Shown in pieces: positions 1-10,625 of a stretch of DNA of 64,000 bases (position 1 is its first letter; every line of letters begins with the position of its first letter). This DNA comes from Phylloscopus collybita (Eukaryota > Chordata > Aves > Passeriformes > Phylloscopidae). The stretch spans positions 61,808,001-61,872,000 of the forward strand of contig JAJNNQ010000006.1 of assembly GCA_027886175.1 (NCBI GenBank). Direction: 5' to 3'. The translations under genes and the position numbers were made by a program. The notes beneath the pieces are model-generated. The model did no database searches, had not been told where the DNA came from, and saw only the letters and a list, made by a program, of their open reading frames with translations.

Positions 1-764
1 GCCTAATCCATGTGCTGTGACAGCTCTTTATCAGCCCATAAAGGAGCAATGAACACAATAATTCAATTTTGCCTCAGTAAAAGCTCAGCTGGAAGGGAAA
101 CCTGAGCTCCTCACAGTTTTCTGATTGAACAACAGCAAAAATCCAGCCAAGATGGAAGATTTGGAATGCCTGGGATCAGAGGAGGAGCTGGCAGCACCTG
201 GAGCAGCAGCAATTCCCTTTGGAACACCCAGCTGGGTAAGGAGCAAACAATCACACCTTGTCTGCTCCACCTCTGCCTGCCCAGCCTTAATTCGAGCCCA
301 ATTCGAGAAAATTGGGATGGATTCTCCCAGACTGCATTCCCAGGAATTGGATCAAACACACACTGGCACCTACAGAGGCCCAAGCAGGAAGAGTAGGAGC
401 CCAAATCCTTGGCCTGCTGGGGACCCCAAATAATCCCCCAGGAGCAGGGCTCCCTTCTGCCTCAGAGCTCCCCAAAATCCTTCACCCTGCAATCAGGGTG
501 CAGCAGTGGGAAAACCCCTGAGGAACTGCCTCCTCCTAAAGTCCCACCTCAGGCACACTCACCAGGGCCAAGAATTGCCAGGACATTTTTTGTTCCCAGC
601 CAAACGGTTTTTTTTTTACAGAAGTAAAAATTTTCTGAGCCAGGTAAAACCCAGAATTCCATGGAATCTCTTTTTGGTGCTTTCCAGCCATCAGCCCCAG
701 GTGCTCCCAACCATGTCCAGTGAGCACAACCAGGGCTTTAGTTAAGCTGCTGTTGTAGGTGGGC

Positions 765-915
765 CTAAAATTATAAAATTTTATAATTATATTAACTAGA
801 TATAAAGATACATAATATTATAATTATAAATCATCATTATAAATTATAGATTTTTATATTTATGGACATATAAATGTATAAAATTTAAAAAATATAAAAT
901 TTTAAAATATAAAAT
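765..915. repeat. AT-rich low-complexity tract
   Basis: About 150 bases are almost purely A and T, with many ATAAT, TTATA and AAATT words, directly beside a CR1 3' end that starts near 923. No clean repeat period is visible. Confidence 0.7.
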
Positions 916-922
916 TATAAAA

Positions 923-1177
923 CCATGGAATGATTTGGGTTGGAAGGGATCTCAAAGACCATCCACTTCCATGGCAGGGACACCTCCCACTGTCCCAGGC
1001 TGCTCCCAGCCCCAGTGTCCAACCTGGCCTTGGGCACTGCCAGGGATCCAGGGGCAGCCACAGCTGCTCTGGGCACCCTGTGCCAGGGCCTGCCCACCCT
1101 GCCAGGGAACAATTCCTGATTCCCAAGATCCCAGCCAGCCCTGCCCTGGGCACTGGGAAGCCATTCCCTGGCTCCTG
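923..1177 (-). mobile_element. CR1 LINE 3' end (part 1, split by an LTR)
   Basis: Truncated CR1 non-LTR retrotransposon in minus orientation. It opens with the usual reverse-complement 3' end (GGTTGGAAGGGAT) and the conserved block matching CAGGCTGCTCCCAGCCCCAG. It breaks off at CTCCTG where an LTR is inserted. The same CR1 resumes at 1736. Confidence 0.85.
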
Positions 1178-1735
1178 TGATGCCTTGGGAAGGTTCACCT
1201 GGAACAGAGACTGGACAGAGCTGGAGAATAAAGTAGATATTTATTAAAAGGGCCTTTAAGGATACATCTTGGGCAGGACAAGAGCCTGGCCAGGGCTCCA
1301 CCCAAGGTGGACCCAAAATGGTCACAAAATGGACCCAAAATGGACACAAAATGGACACAAAATGGACCCAAAATGGACCCAAAATGGACACAAAATGGTC
1401 ACAAAATGGACACAAAATGGACCCAAAATGGACCCCTGGTCACGAGGTCTCACACTTGGATCAGTTCTGGTCCATTTGCACATTGGGGTTGAATTGTCCA
1501 GTTCCAGCTGCAGGTTCTGCAGTCCCACCCTTCTTGTTTTCTCTCTGCAGCCACCCTTGTTTGTGCTCTGGGGCCTGAACACTTGTCCCAGCTGTGCTTG
1601 GGGTGCAGCAGGAGCAGGATTTGTTTTGTGTCCCTGCTCTGTGCAGAGCTGAGTGACCCTGAATGTGAGGCTGAGAGCTGCAGCCCTGGGCAGCACAGAA
1701 CCTGAAATGCAGCAAAGATAAAACTGAAGGCATCA
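1178..1735 (-). mobile_element. Solo LTR nested in CR1
   Basis: A 558-bp element begins TGATGCCTT and ends AAGGCATCA, a perfect 9-bp terminal inverted repeat with the TG...CA ends of retroviral LTRs. On the minus strand an AATAAA lies near 1240, close to the 3' end, as expected for the R/U5 part. The surrounding CR1 can be rejoined across it: the left side ends CTCCTG and the right side starts CTGTCCCT, so CTG (or CTGT) is duplicated. No gag, pol or env sequence is present, so it is a solo LTR. The direct repeat is shorter than the usual 4-6 bp, so the exact edge is uncertain by one base. Confidence 0.75.
1309..1430 (+). repeat. 11-bp minisatellite inside LTR
   Basis: Eleven tandem copies of an 11-bp unit of the form GGACCCAAAAT, with GGACAC and GGTCAC variants. 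The array lies inside the LTR at 1178-1735, so it probably arose by expansion within that LTR's U3. Confidence 0.9.
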
Positions 1736-1942
1736 CTGTCCCTCTGTCCCTTGTCCCCAGTCCCTCTGCAGCTCTCCTGGAGCCCCTTCAGGCCCTGCCA
1801 GGGGCTCTGAGCTCTCCCTGGAGCTTCTCCTCTCCAGCTGAGCAACCCCAGCTCTCCCAGACTGGCTCCAGAGGGGCTCCAGCCCTGGAGCAGCTCTGTG
1901 GCCTCCTCTGGACTTGTTCCAAGAGCTCCACATCTTCCCTGT
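1736..1942 (-). mobile_element. CR1 LINE (part 2 of split copy)
   Basis: Continuation of the CR1 that ends at 1177. It carries the segment that directly follows in uninterrupted copies such as 40370-40836 (GTCCCTTGTCCCCAGTCCCT, then the CTTCTCCTCTCCAGCTGAGC block). Confidence 0.8.
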
Positions 1943-2291
1943 GGGGAGAAATGAGGCAATTTTGTTCTGATGTTGGAATTTGGGCCTCCAAATTTAGGCT
2001 GCCTTTATCCACCTGCCAGAACAACCAGAAGTTCCCAGTAAGGAATCCAGTCCTTCCCAGGACTCCCAGTTGCTGAGCACCAACGAGGCCACAACTCAGG
2101 GAACTGTTCCCAGATAACCATCCATGGGATTGTGCAGTGCAAATGCCAGGCTGGGATATGCAAACCCACTTCCAAAGGAACCTCTGCCCTCTGGAAAGGG
2201 AACTTGGAAAGGTCTGAGCTGAGGGGAGGCCAAGGAGGGCAAATCCCAAATGTCTTCTACAAAGGCACTTGGACACATTCTCATTTCCAAG

Positions 2292-2408
2292 GGCAGCTTG
2301 GATGGGACTTGAAGACACCTGGGACGGTGGAAGTTGTCCCTGCCAGTGGCAGGAGTGACACTGGATGATCCTTAAAGTCCTTTCCAAACCAACCCACCCT
2401 GGGATTCC
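2292..2408 (+). mobile_element. CR1 LINE 3' end
   Basis: Short truncated CR1 tail in plus orientation: a GGACGGTGGAAGTTGTCCCTGCC core, then GATCCTTAAAGTCC and CCAACCCACCCTGGGATTCC. Confidence 0.7.
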
Positions 2409-2550
2409 CTCTGAGGTGACTTTTCCTGGCTGCTGAGCTGCTTTCCCTACACTGCTCCTACCCTGTGAGGGCAGACATGAACCTGAGCGAGGAGAAGTGT
2501 CCCAGCCCTGCTGCATCTCCTGGGACACTTCAGGAGCCCCTTCCTATAAC

Positions 2551-2790
2551 TGGTGACGGTCTCTTAGGAACGAGGCAGGGAGTGCATCAATGAGGCTGCG
2601 TGGAGCTCTTGCAAGCAAGAGACCCCTCCTTTATTTTCCTGACTCTTTTTGTACATTTACAGATGTGCCCACCCCAGAGGTGGGACCCTTGGGAACCACT
2701 GGTCATTTTCCAGAGACCATCACCAAAGCCCCTCCTCTGGGAACAGATGTGGGAGCTTCGGTAGTTTACAGAACATGACCTTGTGCATCA
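2551..2790 (-). mobile_element. Possible LTR fragment
   Basis: On the minus strand this AT/GC-balanced block has AATAAA near 2631-2636, followed by a region that could be R/U5 and ends at a TGGTGACG/CGTCACCA edge. It resembles the end of an endogenous retroviral LTR. I could not find the other end or a target duplication, so this is a weak call. Confidence 0.25.
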
Positions 2791-3084
2791 ACACCATGCC
2801 TGGGAACAGAATTCCCAAAACCAAAACAAGCAGGCACGAGAGCATGGCAACACCTTCCCATCCCCTCACCCCAGCCAGGAAGCAGCTGAGGGTAATTGCT
2901 TGTCCTGCTTTGCTTCCAAGCCCAGGAGAACCAGGGAACAACAGAGGAGAAATGACACTTGTGGAAGGAGGCTGCTGTGAGGGCTTAAACAATCAACTCT
3001 GACAAAGACATCCCGATTGTTCCAGGGGGAGGGAGGGGAGCTGCACGGGGACTCTGTGTTCAGACTCACAAATCAGGGAAATTA

Positions 3085-3400
3085 GGGAACAGAAACGGCA
3101 CCTGGGGCCACCCCGAGTCATCACCGAGGGGAGTTCATTAACAAAAGGCCTGAGGAAAGAACAGATGGCTCCACGGGGAACTCCGGGAGGGTATTTAGGC
3201 TGCCCTAGCAGGCAGTGGCTTGTTTGGAAAACTGCTCCTAATGAAGGGAATGATAAATGGCTGGGAGTAAAGAGAGGAGCGGGAGATCAGAAGAGCCGAA
3301 CTGGAGCTTGAAAAATCAACAGCCCGAAGTATTCAAACAAATCAGCCCGAGGTCTGTGCGGGATTTGTCTCCGTTTGTGCCTCAGTTCAGCTCAGGAGAA
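3085..3400. other. Unique non-coding block, enhancer-like
   Basis: Between repeats lies a stretch of about 300 bases with balanced composition, no CR1 similarity, several CpGs and recognisable factor-site words such as AACAGATGGC (E-box), TTCATTAAC and GGTATTTAGGC. It looks like conserved non-coding sequence, but conservation cannot be judged from one sequence. Confidence 0.25.
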
Positions 3401-3483
3401 GGGTTTGGGGCAGAGCTCTTCGTCCTCCCTTGGTGTGCTCTGCTCCTGGCTTGGGGCAACAATGGAAATCCTGCCCAGCTCCT

Positions 3484-4216
3484 GCCCCTGTCTGTCCCTG
3501 GGTGTCCCTGTCTGTCCCTGAGCGTCCCTGTGTCCCCCTGTCTGTCCCTGGGTGTCCCTCTGTGCTCTTGGGTGTCCCTGTCTGCCCCAGGGTGTCCCTG
3601 TCTGTCCCCGAGTGTCCCTGGGTGTCCTTCGGTGTCCCTGAGTGTCTCTGTCTGTCTCTGTGTCCCCCTGTCTGTCCCTGCCTGTCCCGGGGTGTGCCTG
3701 TTCTGTCCCTGAGTGTCCCTGTGTCCCCCTGTCTATCCCTGTCTGATCCTGTCTGTCCCTGTCTGTCCCTGTGTCCCCCTGGCTGTCCCTGCCTGTCCCT
3801 GTGTCCCCCTGGCTGTCCCTGTCTGTCCCTGTCTGTCCCCCTGTCTGTCCCTGTGTCCCCCTGGCTGTCCCTGCCTGTCCCTGTGTCCCCCTGGCTGTCC
3901 CTGTGTCCCCCTGGCTGTCCCTGTGTGTCCCTGTGTCCCCCTGTCTGTCCCTGTGTCCCCCTGTCTGTCCCTGTCTGTCCCTGTGTCCCCCTGTCTGTCC
4001 CTGTATGTCCCTGTGTCCCCCTGTCTGTCCCTGTGTCCCCCTGTCTGTCCCTGTATGTCCCTGTCTGTCCCTGTCTGTCCCTGTCTGTCCCTGTCTGTCC
4101 CTGTGTCCCCCTGTCTGTCCTTGTCTGTCCCTGTCTGTCCCTGTGTCCCCCTGTCTGTCCCTGTCTGTCCCTGTCTGTCCCTGTGTCCCCCTGTCTGTCC
4201 CCCTGTCTGTCCCTGT
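3484..4216 (+). repeat. Large minisatellite, (GTCCCTGTCT)n type
   Basis: About 730 bases are built from 10-bp GTCCCTGTCT units interspersed with GTGTCCCCCT and CTGGCT variants. The opposite strand has runs of three to five G separated by short ACAGACA loops, which fits the intramolecular G-quadruplex pattern. Long stop-free frames cross it in several frames, but they follow from the repeat and are not coding evidence. A related inverted array lies at 38145-38457. Confidence 0.95.
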
Positions 4217-4378
4217 CTCAGGGAGGGCAGAGCAGGCCCAGGCTCTGCCCCAGGCCCAGCAATGGCCCCAGAGCCCCGGGCAGGGCCTGAGCCCAGCAAT
4301 TCCCCTGAAATTCTGCCCTGGGCAGTGCCCAGCCCTGAGCAGAGCCCAGAGAGCCTGGGGGGGTCTCCTCCCTGGGGA
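4217..4378 (+). repeat. Flank module of the minisatellite (inverted copy at 38 kb)
   Basis: This segment, starting CTCAGGGAGGGCAGAGCAGG, recurs nearly unchanged in reverse complement at 37985-38150, again next to the same minisatellite. Array and flank therefore travel together as a repeat module. Confidence 0.85.
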
Positions 4379-4820
4379 TGTGTGGGAATTCCAGGCACAG
4401 AAAATTCTCAACACCTCGTGCATGCAGGCCCAAACACAGAAATGAACGCGGGGTTCCACCTGAGGCCTCGGAAAAGGCTCCGGGATGCAGAGACCACAAG
4501 CAGGAATGTGGGTTTGCAGTTTAGGTAGGAACACACTGAGCTAGGTAGTGGAAAGTTTTAAGGTTTTAAAGTTTGGATATTAAAGTAGTTACAGAAATAG
4601 TAAGAAGCTCTAAGGTGCAACAAATAGTTTTGTGTGGTATTTTATGGTTGGTTAAGAAAATTGGCACTGCTGCAAGACGTGTGATACAAATTAATTCAGG
4701 ATTGGTGCGAAAGTAGAAACAACCTGTGTGGCAGTAGTTCAGTGGCTAAAATAAACCTTTAAAACACCTTGTAACCTGTTCTCTTGTGACCACAGACAAC
4801 TGACCTTTAACTTATGACCT

Positions 4821-5689
4821 TGTCTTGGGTTATGGAACCAAAATTGTGTATTCTATTTCATCTGAAATAGAAATAGAGCAGCTGGGGAGATGTTTTTTCT
4901 TTATCTCTTGTAACTCTGGGGGGAGAGGGGCAGATGCCTTCTGATAAAGGGCCAGCTGTTCAAACCAGGTGGGGCAGGGTTTGTTATCTCTGTCACCACC
5001 CCTCCTCCCTCCAGGGGATCTCTGCTGCTGATGGGCCATGAAGGCTCACCAAGGACAGGACACATTCCATCATCCCAGTGGGAGATGCTCCACCCAGTGG
5101 GGGGAGCCAACCATTCCCACCTGGATAAAAACTGAGACACAGGAACACCAGGGATCTGGTTCCACTGGATTCCTGGAGGAAGACTGGACCCTTCTCACCA
5201 TCCCTGGGCCCTTCTCACCATCCCTGGGCCCATCTCACCATCCCTGGACCCTTCTCACCATCCCTGGACCCTTCTCACCATCCCTGGACCCTTCTCACCA
5301 TCCCTGGACCCTTCTCACCATCCCTGGACCCTTCTCACCACCCCTGGACCCTTTTCTCTCAGGATCATCTCTGCCCCACCAGAACCACCTCTGCCACTCC
5401 AGGAGGACTCACTGTGGGCTGCTCCCAACCCCCTGACCAACAGGGTGTCAGGTTGGAGCTCTGACTCTGTCAGGGTTTCTAGGATTGTTGATTGTTTGTT
5501 TGTTTTCTACTATATTTGTATTGTTAATATTCCTAGTAAAAAACTGCTATTCCTATTCCCCAATCTTTGCCTGAAAGCCCTTAATTGCAAAATTATAACA
5601 ATATGGAGGGAGTGAGGGGTTTACATTCTCCATTCCAAGGGAAACTCCAGCTTTCCTTTGACAGACACCCATCTTTCAAAACCAAGACA
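4821..5689 (+). mobile_element. Solo LTR with 5-bp target duplication
   Basis: An 869-bp element begins TGTCTTGGGTTATGG and ends ACCAAGACA, with GACCT directly repeated at 4816-4820 and 5690-5694. A TATA-like GGATAAAAAC lies near 5113-5125, and an AGTAAA polyadenylation-like signal near 5535 is followed by U5-like sequence, so the LTR reads on the plus strand. A 5-bp duplication is typical of ERVL-like elements. No internal viral genes are present. Related copies are at 13596-14016 and 15002-15769. Confidence 0.9.
5187..5350 (+). repeat. 20-bp tandem array inside LTR
   Basis: About eight copies of a 20-bp unit, CCATCCCTGGACCCTTCTCA. The sister LTR at 15002-15769 has only about three units at the same place, so the array has changed in length since the family spread. 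Confidence 0.9.
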
Positions 5690-5796
5690 GACCTCCTCAC
5701 TCCTTCATGAGCCTGAGGCAGTAAATCATGCTTTAAACATCTCTCAGTGGTCCCATCTCTCTTGAATAAACCCAACTGGGATATTCCAGAATATCC

Positions 5797-5878
5797 ACAG
5801 CCCCATGCCCTGAGCTCTGGGATGATCCCAGGTGAGCACTGTGGGCCCCTCCAGCCTCACCCTTCCTGGGATTCTGTG
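5797..5878 (+). mobile_element. CR1-like LINE 3' end
   Basis: Short plus-oriented tail ending CCTCACCCTTCCTGGGATTC. It is related in reverse to 37895-37985. It follows an 18-bp palindrome, GGATATTCCAGAATATCC, at 5779-5796. Confidence 0.5.
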
Positions 5879-6189
5879 CCAGCAGTTGTGGCTTAGGCTC
5901 CAGCCCAGCATGGAGTTTAAACCACAAAGTCGCAGCTTTACCTTGCCGAGCCTGGGTGAAATCACACCAGGTCCTTACAGAAATAAATAAATCCACCCAC
6001 CCTTACAGAAATAAATAAATCCATTAAACCCCAGGCCCTGTTTCAATGCCTGGGAGGCTGCAGAGTTCTGGAGTTTTTTTCAGGAAGCTGAACCAAGTCA
6101 AACACCACCAGAGGTTGTAGTCAAAGCAGCTTGAAAAAGAGAACAAGATGTTCCCAGAACTTCACTCAGATGGGGTCCTGCAAAAGTCC

Positions 6190-6390
6190 TTTCCTGTGAG
6201 GGTAGGAAGGGGTTGGGATAGAATTCCCAGAGCAGCTGGGGCTGCCCCTGGATCCATGGCAGTGCCCAAGGCCAGGTTGGACACTGGGGCTGGGAGCAGC
6301 CTGGGACAGTGGGAGGTGTCCCTGCCAGGGCAGGGGATGGAACTGGATGACCCCTAAAATCCCTCCCAACTCAACGCATCCATAATTCCA
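6190..6390 (+). mobile_element. CR1 LINE 3' end
   Basis: Truncated CR1 in plus orientation with the AGAGCAGCTGGGGCTGCCCC and GGGAGCAGCCTGGGACAGTG blocks and a tail at CATAATTCCA. It faces an oppositely oriented CR1 at 6579. Confidence 0.85.
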
Positions 6391-6578
6391 TTGCTCTCAT
6401 TCAGCTGCAAACAGATTTTTTTTTCCCCAGTTCATTGGTTCTCAGGTGATCCATCAGGCACAGCTGCAGCTGCAGAGCCACGGATTCCATGAGAATCCCA
6501 GGGGAAAGGAGAGGTCAGGGGAATGTGTGACCTTTCCAGCACCATCCTCTGCTCATCTGCAGGCTCAGACTTTGGTTG

Positions 6579-6751
6579 GAATCCCAGAATCCCAGACTGG
6601 TTTGGGTTGGGAGGGACCTTAAAAATCATTTTGTTCCACCTCCTACCATGGGCAGGGACACCTCCCACTATCCCAGGCTGCTCCAAACCCCAATGTCCAA
6701 CCTGGCCTTGGGCAATGCCAGGGATCCAGGGACAGCCACAGGTTTCTGGGG
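6579..6751 (-). mobile_element. CR1 LINE 3' end
   Basis: Minus-oriented CR1 tail beginning with two ATCCCAGA units and GTTTGGGTTGGGAGGGACC, truncated after CAGCCACAGG. Confidence 0.85.
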
Positions 6752-6918
6752 CCTTATGAATTCATAAAATATGGAGAAGAAATAAAAAAATTACCTGAGA
6801 TCATCTTTTGACTGAAATCCCAACCATGAAGCTTCATCTCAGAGCTGCCCAAAACTCCGAACTTCTTTTCTCCTCGAAGTTTTGACATTTCTAATTTTGG
6901 GATCAATCCAAGTATTAG

Positions 6919-7669
6919 AGCACCCAGGGAGCAGCTGGAGCTGGGCCAGGAGGGATTGGGGTTGGATTTGAGGGCCAGGTGCTTCCCCCAGAGGGTGCTG
7001 GGCACTGCCCAGGCTCCCCAGGGAATGGGCACGGCCCCGAGGCTGCCAGAGCTCCAGGAGCCTTTGGGCAGCGCTGCCAGGGATGCCCAGGCTGGGATTG
7101 CTGGGGGCTCTGGGATGGGATTGATGATCCCTGTGGGTTTATTCCCACTCAGAACATTCCATGGCTCAGTCCCACCAAGGTCAGCACTGCTGTGTGCTCA
7201 TCAAGCCCCAGCAGATTGAAGATCGAAGCCGTGTTCACATCAAAGATGTGATTTGGGATAAATCTGCCTCTTTGCTGCCCCCCCCTTTTTTTTTTTTTTT
7301 TTTAATTTTTTTTTTCATATCTCCCTTCAGCTCCAAGGCAGAGCTTTGCAGGAAGGAATCTCTGTGTGTGTGTGGATGAGCTTGAGATGTTTCCCACCAG
7401 CATCTGCTCCCCCAAAAACCCGTCAGGAATTTGAGGAAGGAGCTGCTCCTGCCTTCCTACCTCATCTTAAAAATTGTCCAGGTCAGGTGTGGGAATGAAT
7501 GGAAGAGGAAAAAGAAAAGTCCTCAATTTCCTTGGGTCAGCAGTGCTGGACAGAGCTCCAGGAGTGCTGGGACAACATTCCCAGGGAAAAACTGGCATTG
7601 CTGGGTGTCTGGGCAGGGACTGGATGATCCCTGTGGGTCCCTTCCCATTCAGGATATTCCATGATTCCA
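6919..7669 (+). repeat. Inverted duplication, left arm (0.75 kb)
   Basis: This segment recurs in reverse complement at 22083-22826 with high identity by eye, broken mainly by homopolymer and short-repeat length changes. It contains a CR1 tail (6919-7170), about 360 bases of non-CR1 sequence with a poly-T run, and a second CR1 tail (to 7669). Because the non-CR1 middle is shared as well, it is a duplication of a composite block and not two independent CR1 insertions. A partial third relative of the CR1 part lies at 36549-36755. Confidence 0.85.
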
Positions 7670-7779
7670 CAAAAGTTTTCCAGCAATTTTCCAAGAAATG
7701 CCCAATCTGGAGGAAAACAAGAATTAAACCTGGTTTTCATCACTTCAATTAAACCTGGTTCCCAGAGTCCATTATAAAC

Positions 7780-8125
7780 CTTTCAATCTTCATTTTAAAC
7801 TATATCCTATCTGACAGAAATTCACTGACTTCGTATTTTCCTGTTATTTCATGACTAATCAATGGCATTATGCACTGACTAATACCAGCATGTCATAACA
7901 TGACACAGCATCGTTTAAATCTCCTTCTCTTTTACCCCCCAAAAATGCTATTTTTAACAGCATTAAGGGCAGTTGCTGCCTGGCACTGATCAAAACATCT
8001 TTTTTTTTCCCCTCATAGGATAGTTTGGTGCTTTGACACAGAAAAGAAAGGAAGATGAAATCTTTCTGTCAGCTCTCAGCAGAAGTTACGCTAAATTAGT
8101 TGAGAATCAAATTAAAAAGATCAAA
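7780..8125. other. Unique AT-rich block, possible conserved element
   Basis: About 340 bases without repeat similarity hold words such as TCATGACTAATCAATGGC and CATGTCATAACATGACAC, the latter a near-palindrome. The look is of a conserved non-coding element. No coding potential is seen. Confidence 0.25.
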
Positions 8126-8164
8126 TGGAAGTGATGGGATGTTTGAACTGGTGTCACTCTGTGT

Positions 8165-8370
8165 GCACAACACCACACACAATACCCAGAAACAGCTGAA
8201 AACTGGGAAAATACAAAATAAAACACGATTAAAAATATATTTTTAAATCAAAACCCCCACTACAATTACATAAAATAAGGGTATTTCCCCAACAATTCCC
8301 AGATATAACTGAAAACCCTGAAAAATACAAAATAAAATAGAACTAAAATAATTTTTAAATTAAAAAAAAA
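8165..8370. repeat. Imperfect 75-bp direct duplication
   Basis: Two similar stretches (about 8165-8245 and 8290-8365) share CCCAGA, AGCTGAAAAC or AACTGAAAAC, and AAATACAAAATAAAA in the same order. Confidence 0.5.
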
Positions 8371-8808
8371 AAAACAAAAACACAGCAGTTATGGGAAATG
8401 AAGTCGTTTCCCACACAAAAGGTGCAGCAGGAGGAAAAGAGCCGCCATCCCTTTGATTCTGCAGCGATTTTTGATCCCAAATCTGGCTCCATCCTGGTGG
8501 TAAAAGCCTCTCCCTTTGAAGCTGGAGCGGTCACTTCTGGGAGAGCAGCAATAAAAAAAGGGATTGGCTTGGGAATCGTGTCCCTCAAAGGGGAGGAAGC
8601 CATAAAAAAAAAAGAAAAACAAATCCCTGATTCCAAATTCTCCTCGTTTCTGCAACGCTTCTGTGTCACTCCTCATGAACAGCCACCCCTCACCTCCAAG
8701 CTTGCCCTTCAGGTGACCTGGGATACTCTGGAAAAATTTAAAATCCCAAGAGAACTGGAATCAATATGCAGCCTCTCCGGGGCTCTTTTATCTGTGGGGA
8801 AAGATTTT

Positions 8809-8925
8809 CATGGAGTTCCAGAATATCCTGAATGGAAGGGACCCACAGGGATCACCCAGTCCCACTCCAGGCCCTGCACAGGCATCCCAAAAATCCCACC
8901 CTGTCCAAATGCTCCTGGAGATCTT
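8809..8925 (-). mobile_element. CR1-like LINE 3' end
   Basis: Minus-oriented tail with CCAGAATATCCTGAATGGAA followed by GGGACCCACAGGGATCACCC. It belongs to the same subfamily as the tails in the 0.75-kb inverted duplication. Confidence 0.65.
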
Positions 8926-9122
8926 TTAATTAGGCTTAAAAAAAAAAATTTAAAAATCACATAATAAAATGAAGGTGCAGGTTTCCAGGCACTCAAAGAT
9001 CCTTTGGAATGTGGGGCCACCACCACATTCCTGGGATCCACCAGGTCCCACCAGGAATCTCCACATTGATGTCCTCAGCAATTACAAGAGAATAAAAGAG
9101 GTAAAAATTATAAACAAATAAA

Positions 9123-9211
9123 TCTGGGACAGTGGAAGGTGTCCCTGCCCATGGCAAGGATGGAATGAGATGATCTTTAAGGGTCCTTGTAACCCAAACT
9201 GTTCCATGATT
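9123..9211 (+). mobile_element. CR1 LINE 3' end
   Basis: Short plus tail: CTGGGACAGTGGAAGGTGTC, then GATGATCTTTAAGG and CCATGATTCC. Confidence 0.75.
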
Positions 9212-9227
9212 CCCACTTTTGCCACCT

Positions 9228-9361
9228 GGGAGAGGAGAGGAGAGGAGAGGAGAGGAGAGGAGAGGAGAGGAGAGGAGAGGAGAGGAGAGGAGAGGAGAGG
9301 AGAGGAGAGGAGAGGAGAGGAGAGGAGAGGAGAGGAGAGGAGAGGAGAGGAGAGGAGAGGA
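9228..9361 (+). repeat. (AGAGG)n pentanucleotide microsatellite
   Basis: About 26 uninterrupted AGAGG units starting directly after a CR1 tail. All purine on this strand, so triplex-prone and probably length-variable. Confidence 0.97.
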
Positions 9362-9482
9362 AGCAGGGATTTAGGGTTTCTTATGGGAAGAGGACAAGGA
9401 TTTAGGGGTTTGTCCCAGGAAGAGGACAGGGATTTAGGGGTTTATTATGGGAAGAGAAGAAGGACAGGGATTTAGGGGTTTG
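9362..9482 (+). repeat. GGATTTAGGG minisatellite
   Basis: Four imperfect units, each with GGATTTAGGG(G)TTT and a GGGAAGAGGACA-like part, run on from the AGAGG array. Confidence 0.75.
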
Positions 9483-10058
9483 TTGCTGAGCACTGGCAGC
9501 CAGGCTGTGGAGGAGGGCAGGGAGAGCTGAGCTGGCCAGGTTCTTCCAGGGCCTCTGAGGTTGCTGTGGAGGGAGAGCTTGGGAGAGCTCCTGGGACCTG
9601 GCTTGGAGCTCAGGATTATTTATTAGGAGCGTTCCAGGCTGGGATCAGGACTCCACTGCTGCCTCTCCCTTCCAGAGCTCACAAATCACTGCTGCTGCCT
9701 CTGTCCCTTCCAGAACCTCCAAAGTCTGAGTGAATCATCCCTAAGGAAACCAAGAGTTTCTTGTTAAGCCTTTGGAGAGGAAGAGAGAAGAAGAGAGAAG
9801 CTCCATCCCCAGGAGCAGCTCCATGGTCAAGGCTGGGTTTGGAGAACATGCTCCAGGCAGATTCCACAGTGGGATGGGGTCAGGGACAGTGACAGCAGAA
9901 CCCCACAGCATCTCAGGAGGGAAGCAAACGCTGGAGGCTGCAGGATGCCTGATTTGTATCTTAATATTGTCCTGATTTCACAGGAGAGCATTCCAATAAA
10001 AATGGTGCTTACTGGGAACTGAGAGGCACCTGATCTGCTCCATGATCTCTGCAGGGAC

Positions 10059-10625
10059 TATCCCAGAATCCCAGAAGGACTGAGGTGGGAAGAGCCCTTC
10101 AGGATCACCCAATCCCCCCAGCATCACCCCAAACCCTGTCCCCAAGGGCCACATCCAGACTCCTCTGGGACAATTCCAGGGACTCCAAACCTCCCTGGGC
10201 AGCTCATCCCAAGGCCTGACCACTCTGCCAGGGAAATTTCCTTTCCCAATCTCCAACCTGAGCCTGCCCTGGTGCAATTTGAGGCCATTTCCTCTCCTCC
10301 TTTCCCTGCCCCTCCTGGCAGGGAGCTGTGCAGAGCCACCAGGGCCCCCCTGAGCCTCCTTTGCTCCAGGCTCAGCCCCTTCCCAGCTCCCTCAGCCCCT
10401 CCTGGGGCTCCAGCCCCTTCCCCAGCTCCCTGCCCTGCCCTGGACACGCTGCAGCCCCTCCAGGGCTCTCCTGCAGGAGCCACAGCTGGACCCAGCCCTG
10501 GAGCACAGAGGGACAATCCCTGCCCTGCTCCTGCTGGACACACAATTCCTCATCCAGCCCAGGATGTTCTTGGCCTTCTTGGCCACCTGAGCACCCCTGG
10601 GCTCATCCCCAGAAATCCAGGGACA
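10059..10625 (-). mobile_element. CR1 LINE, longer 3' fragment
   Basis: About 570 bases of CR1 in minus orientation, from the ATCCCAGAATCCCAGAAGG 3' end through GAGCCACCAGGGCCCCCCTG to the CTGGACACACAATTCCTCAT block. Same subfamily as 11543, 18985, 38676 and 42137. Confidence 0.9.

Noticed and set aside
3392..4534. Long open frames (up to 380 codons) across the GTCCCTGTCT array
   Set aside because: The repeat lacks stop codons in several frames on both strands. The products are pure repeat with no start context or neighbouring exon support.
7161..7260. Frame containing LIKPQQIEDRSRVHIKDVIW, preserved in both arms of the inverted duplication
   Set aside because: It looks protein-like, but it runs into homopolymer and CR1 sequence, has no splice signals I trust, and the duplicated copies simply share ancestry. 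It is worth a protein search but not supported as a CDS.
8398..8964. 188-codon frame on the plus strand
   Set aside because: Its C-terminal third is a CR1 tail and the rest matches no family I know. A chance open frame is more likely than a gene.
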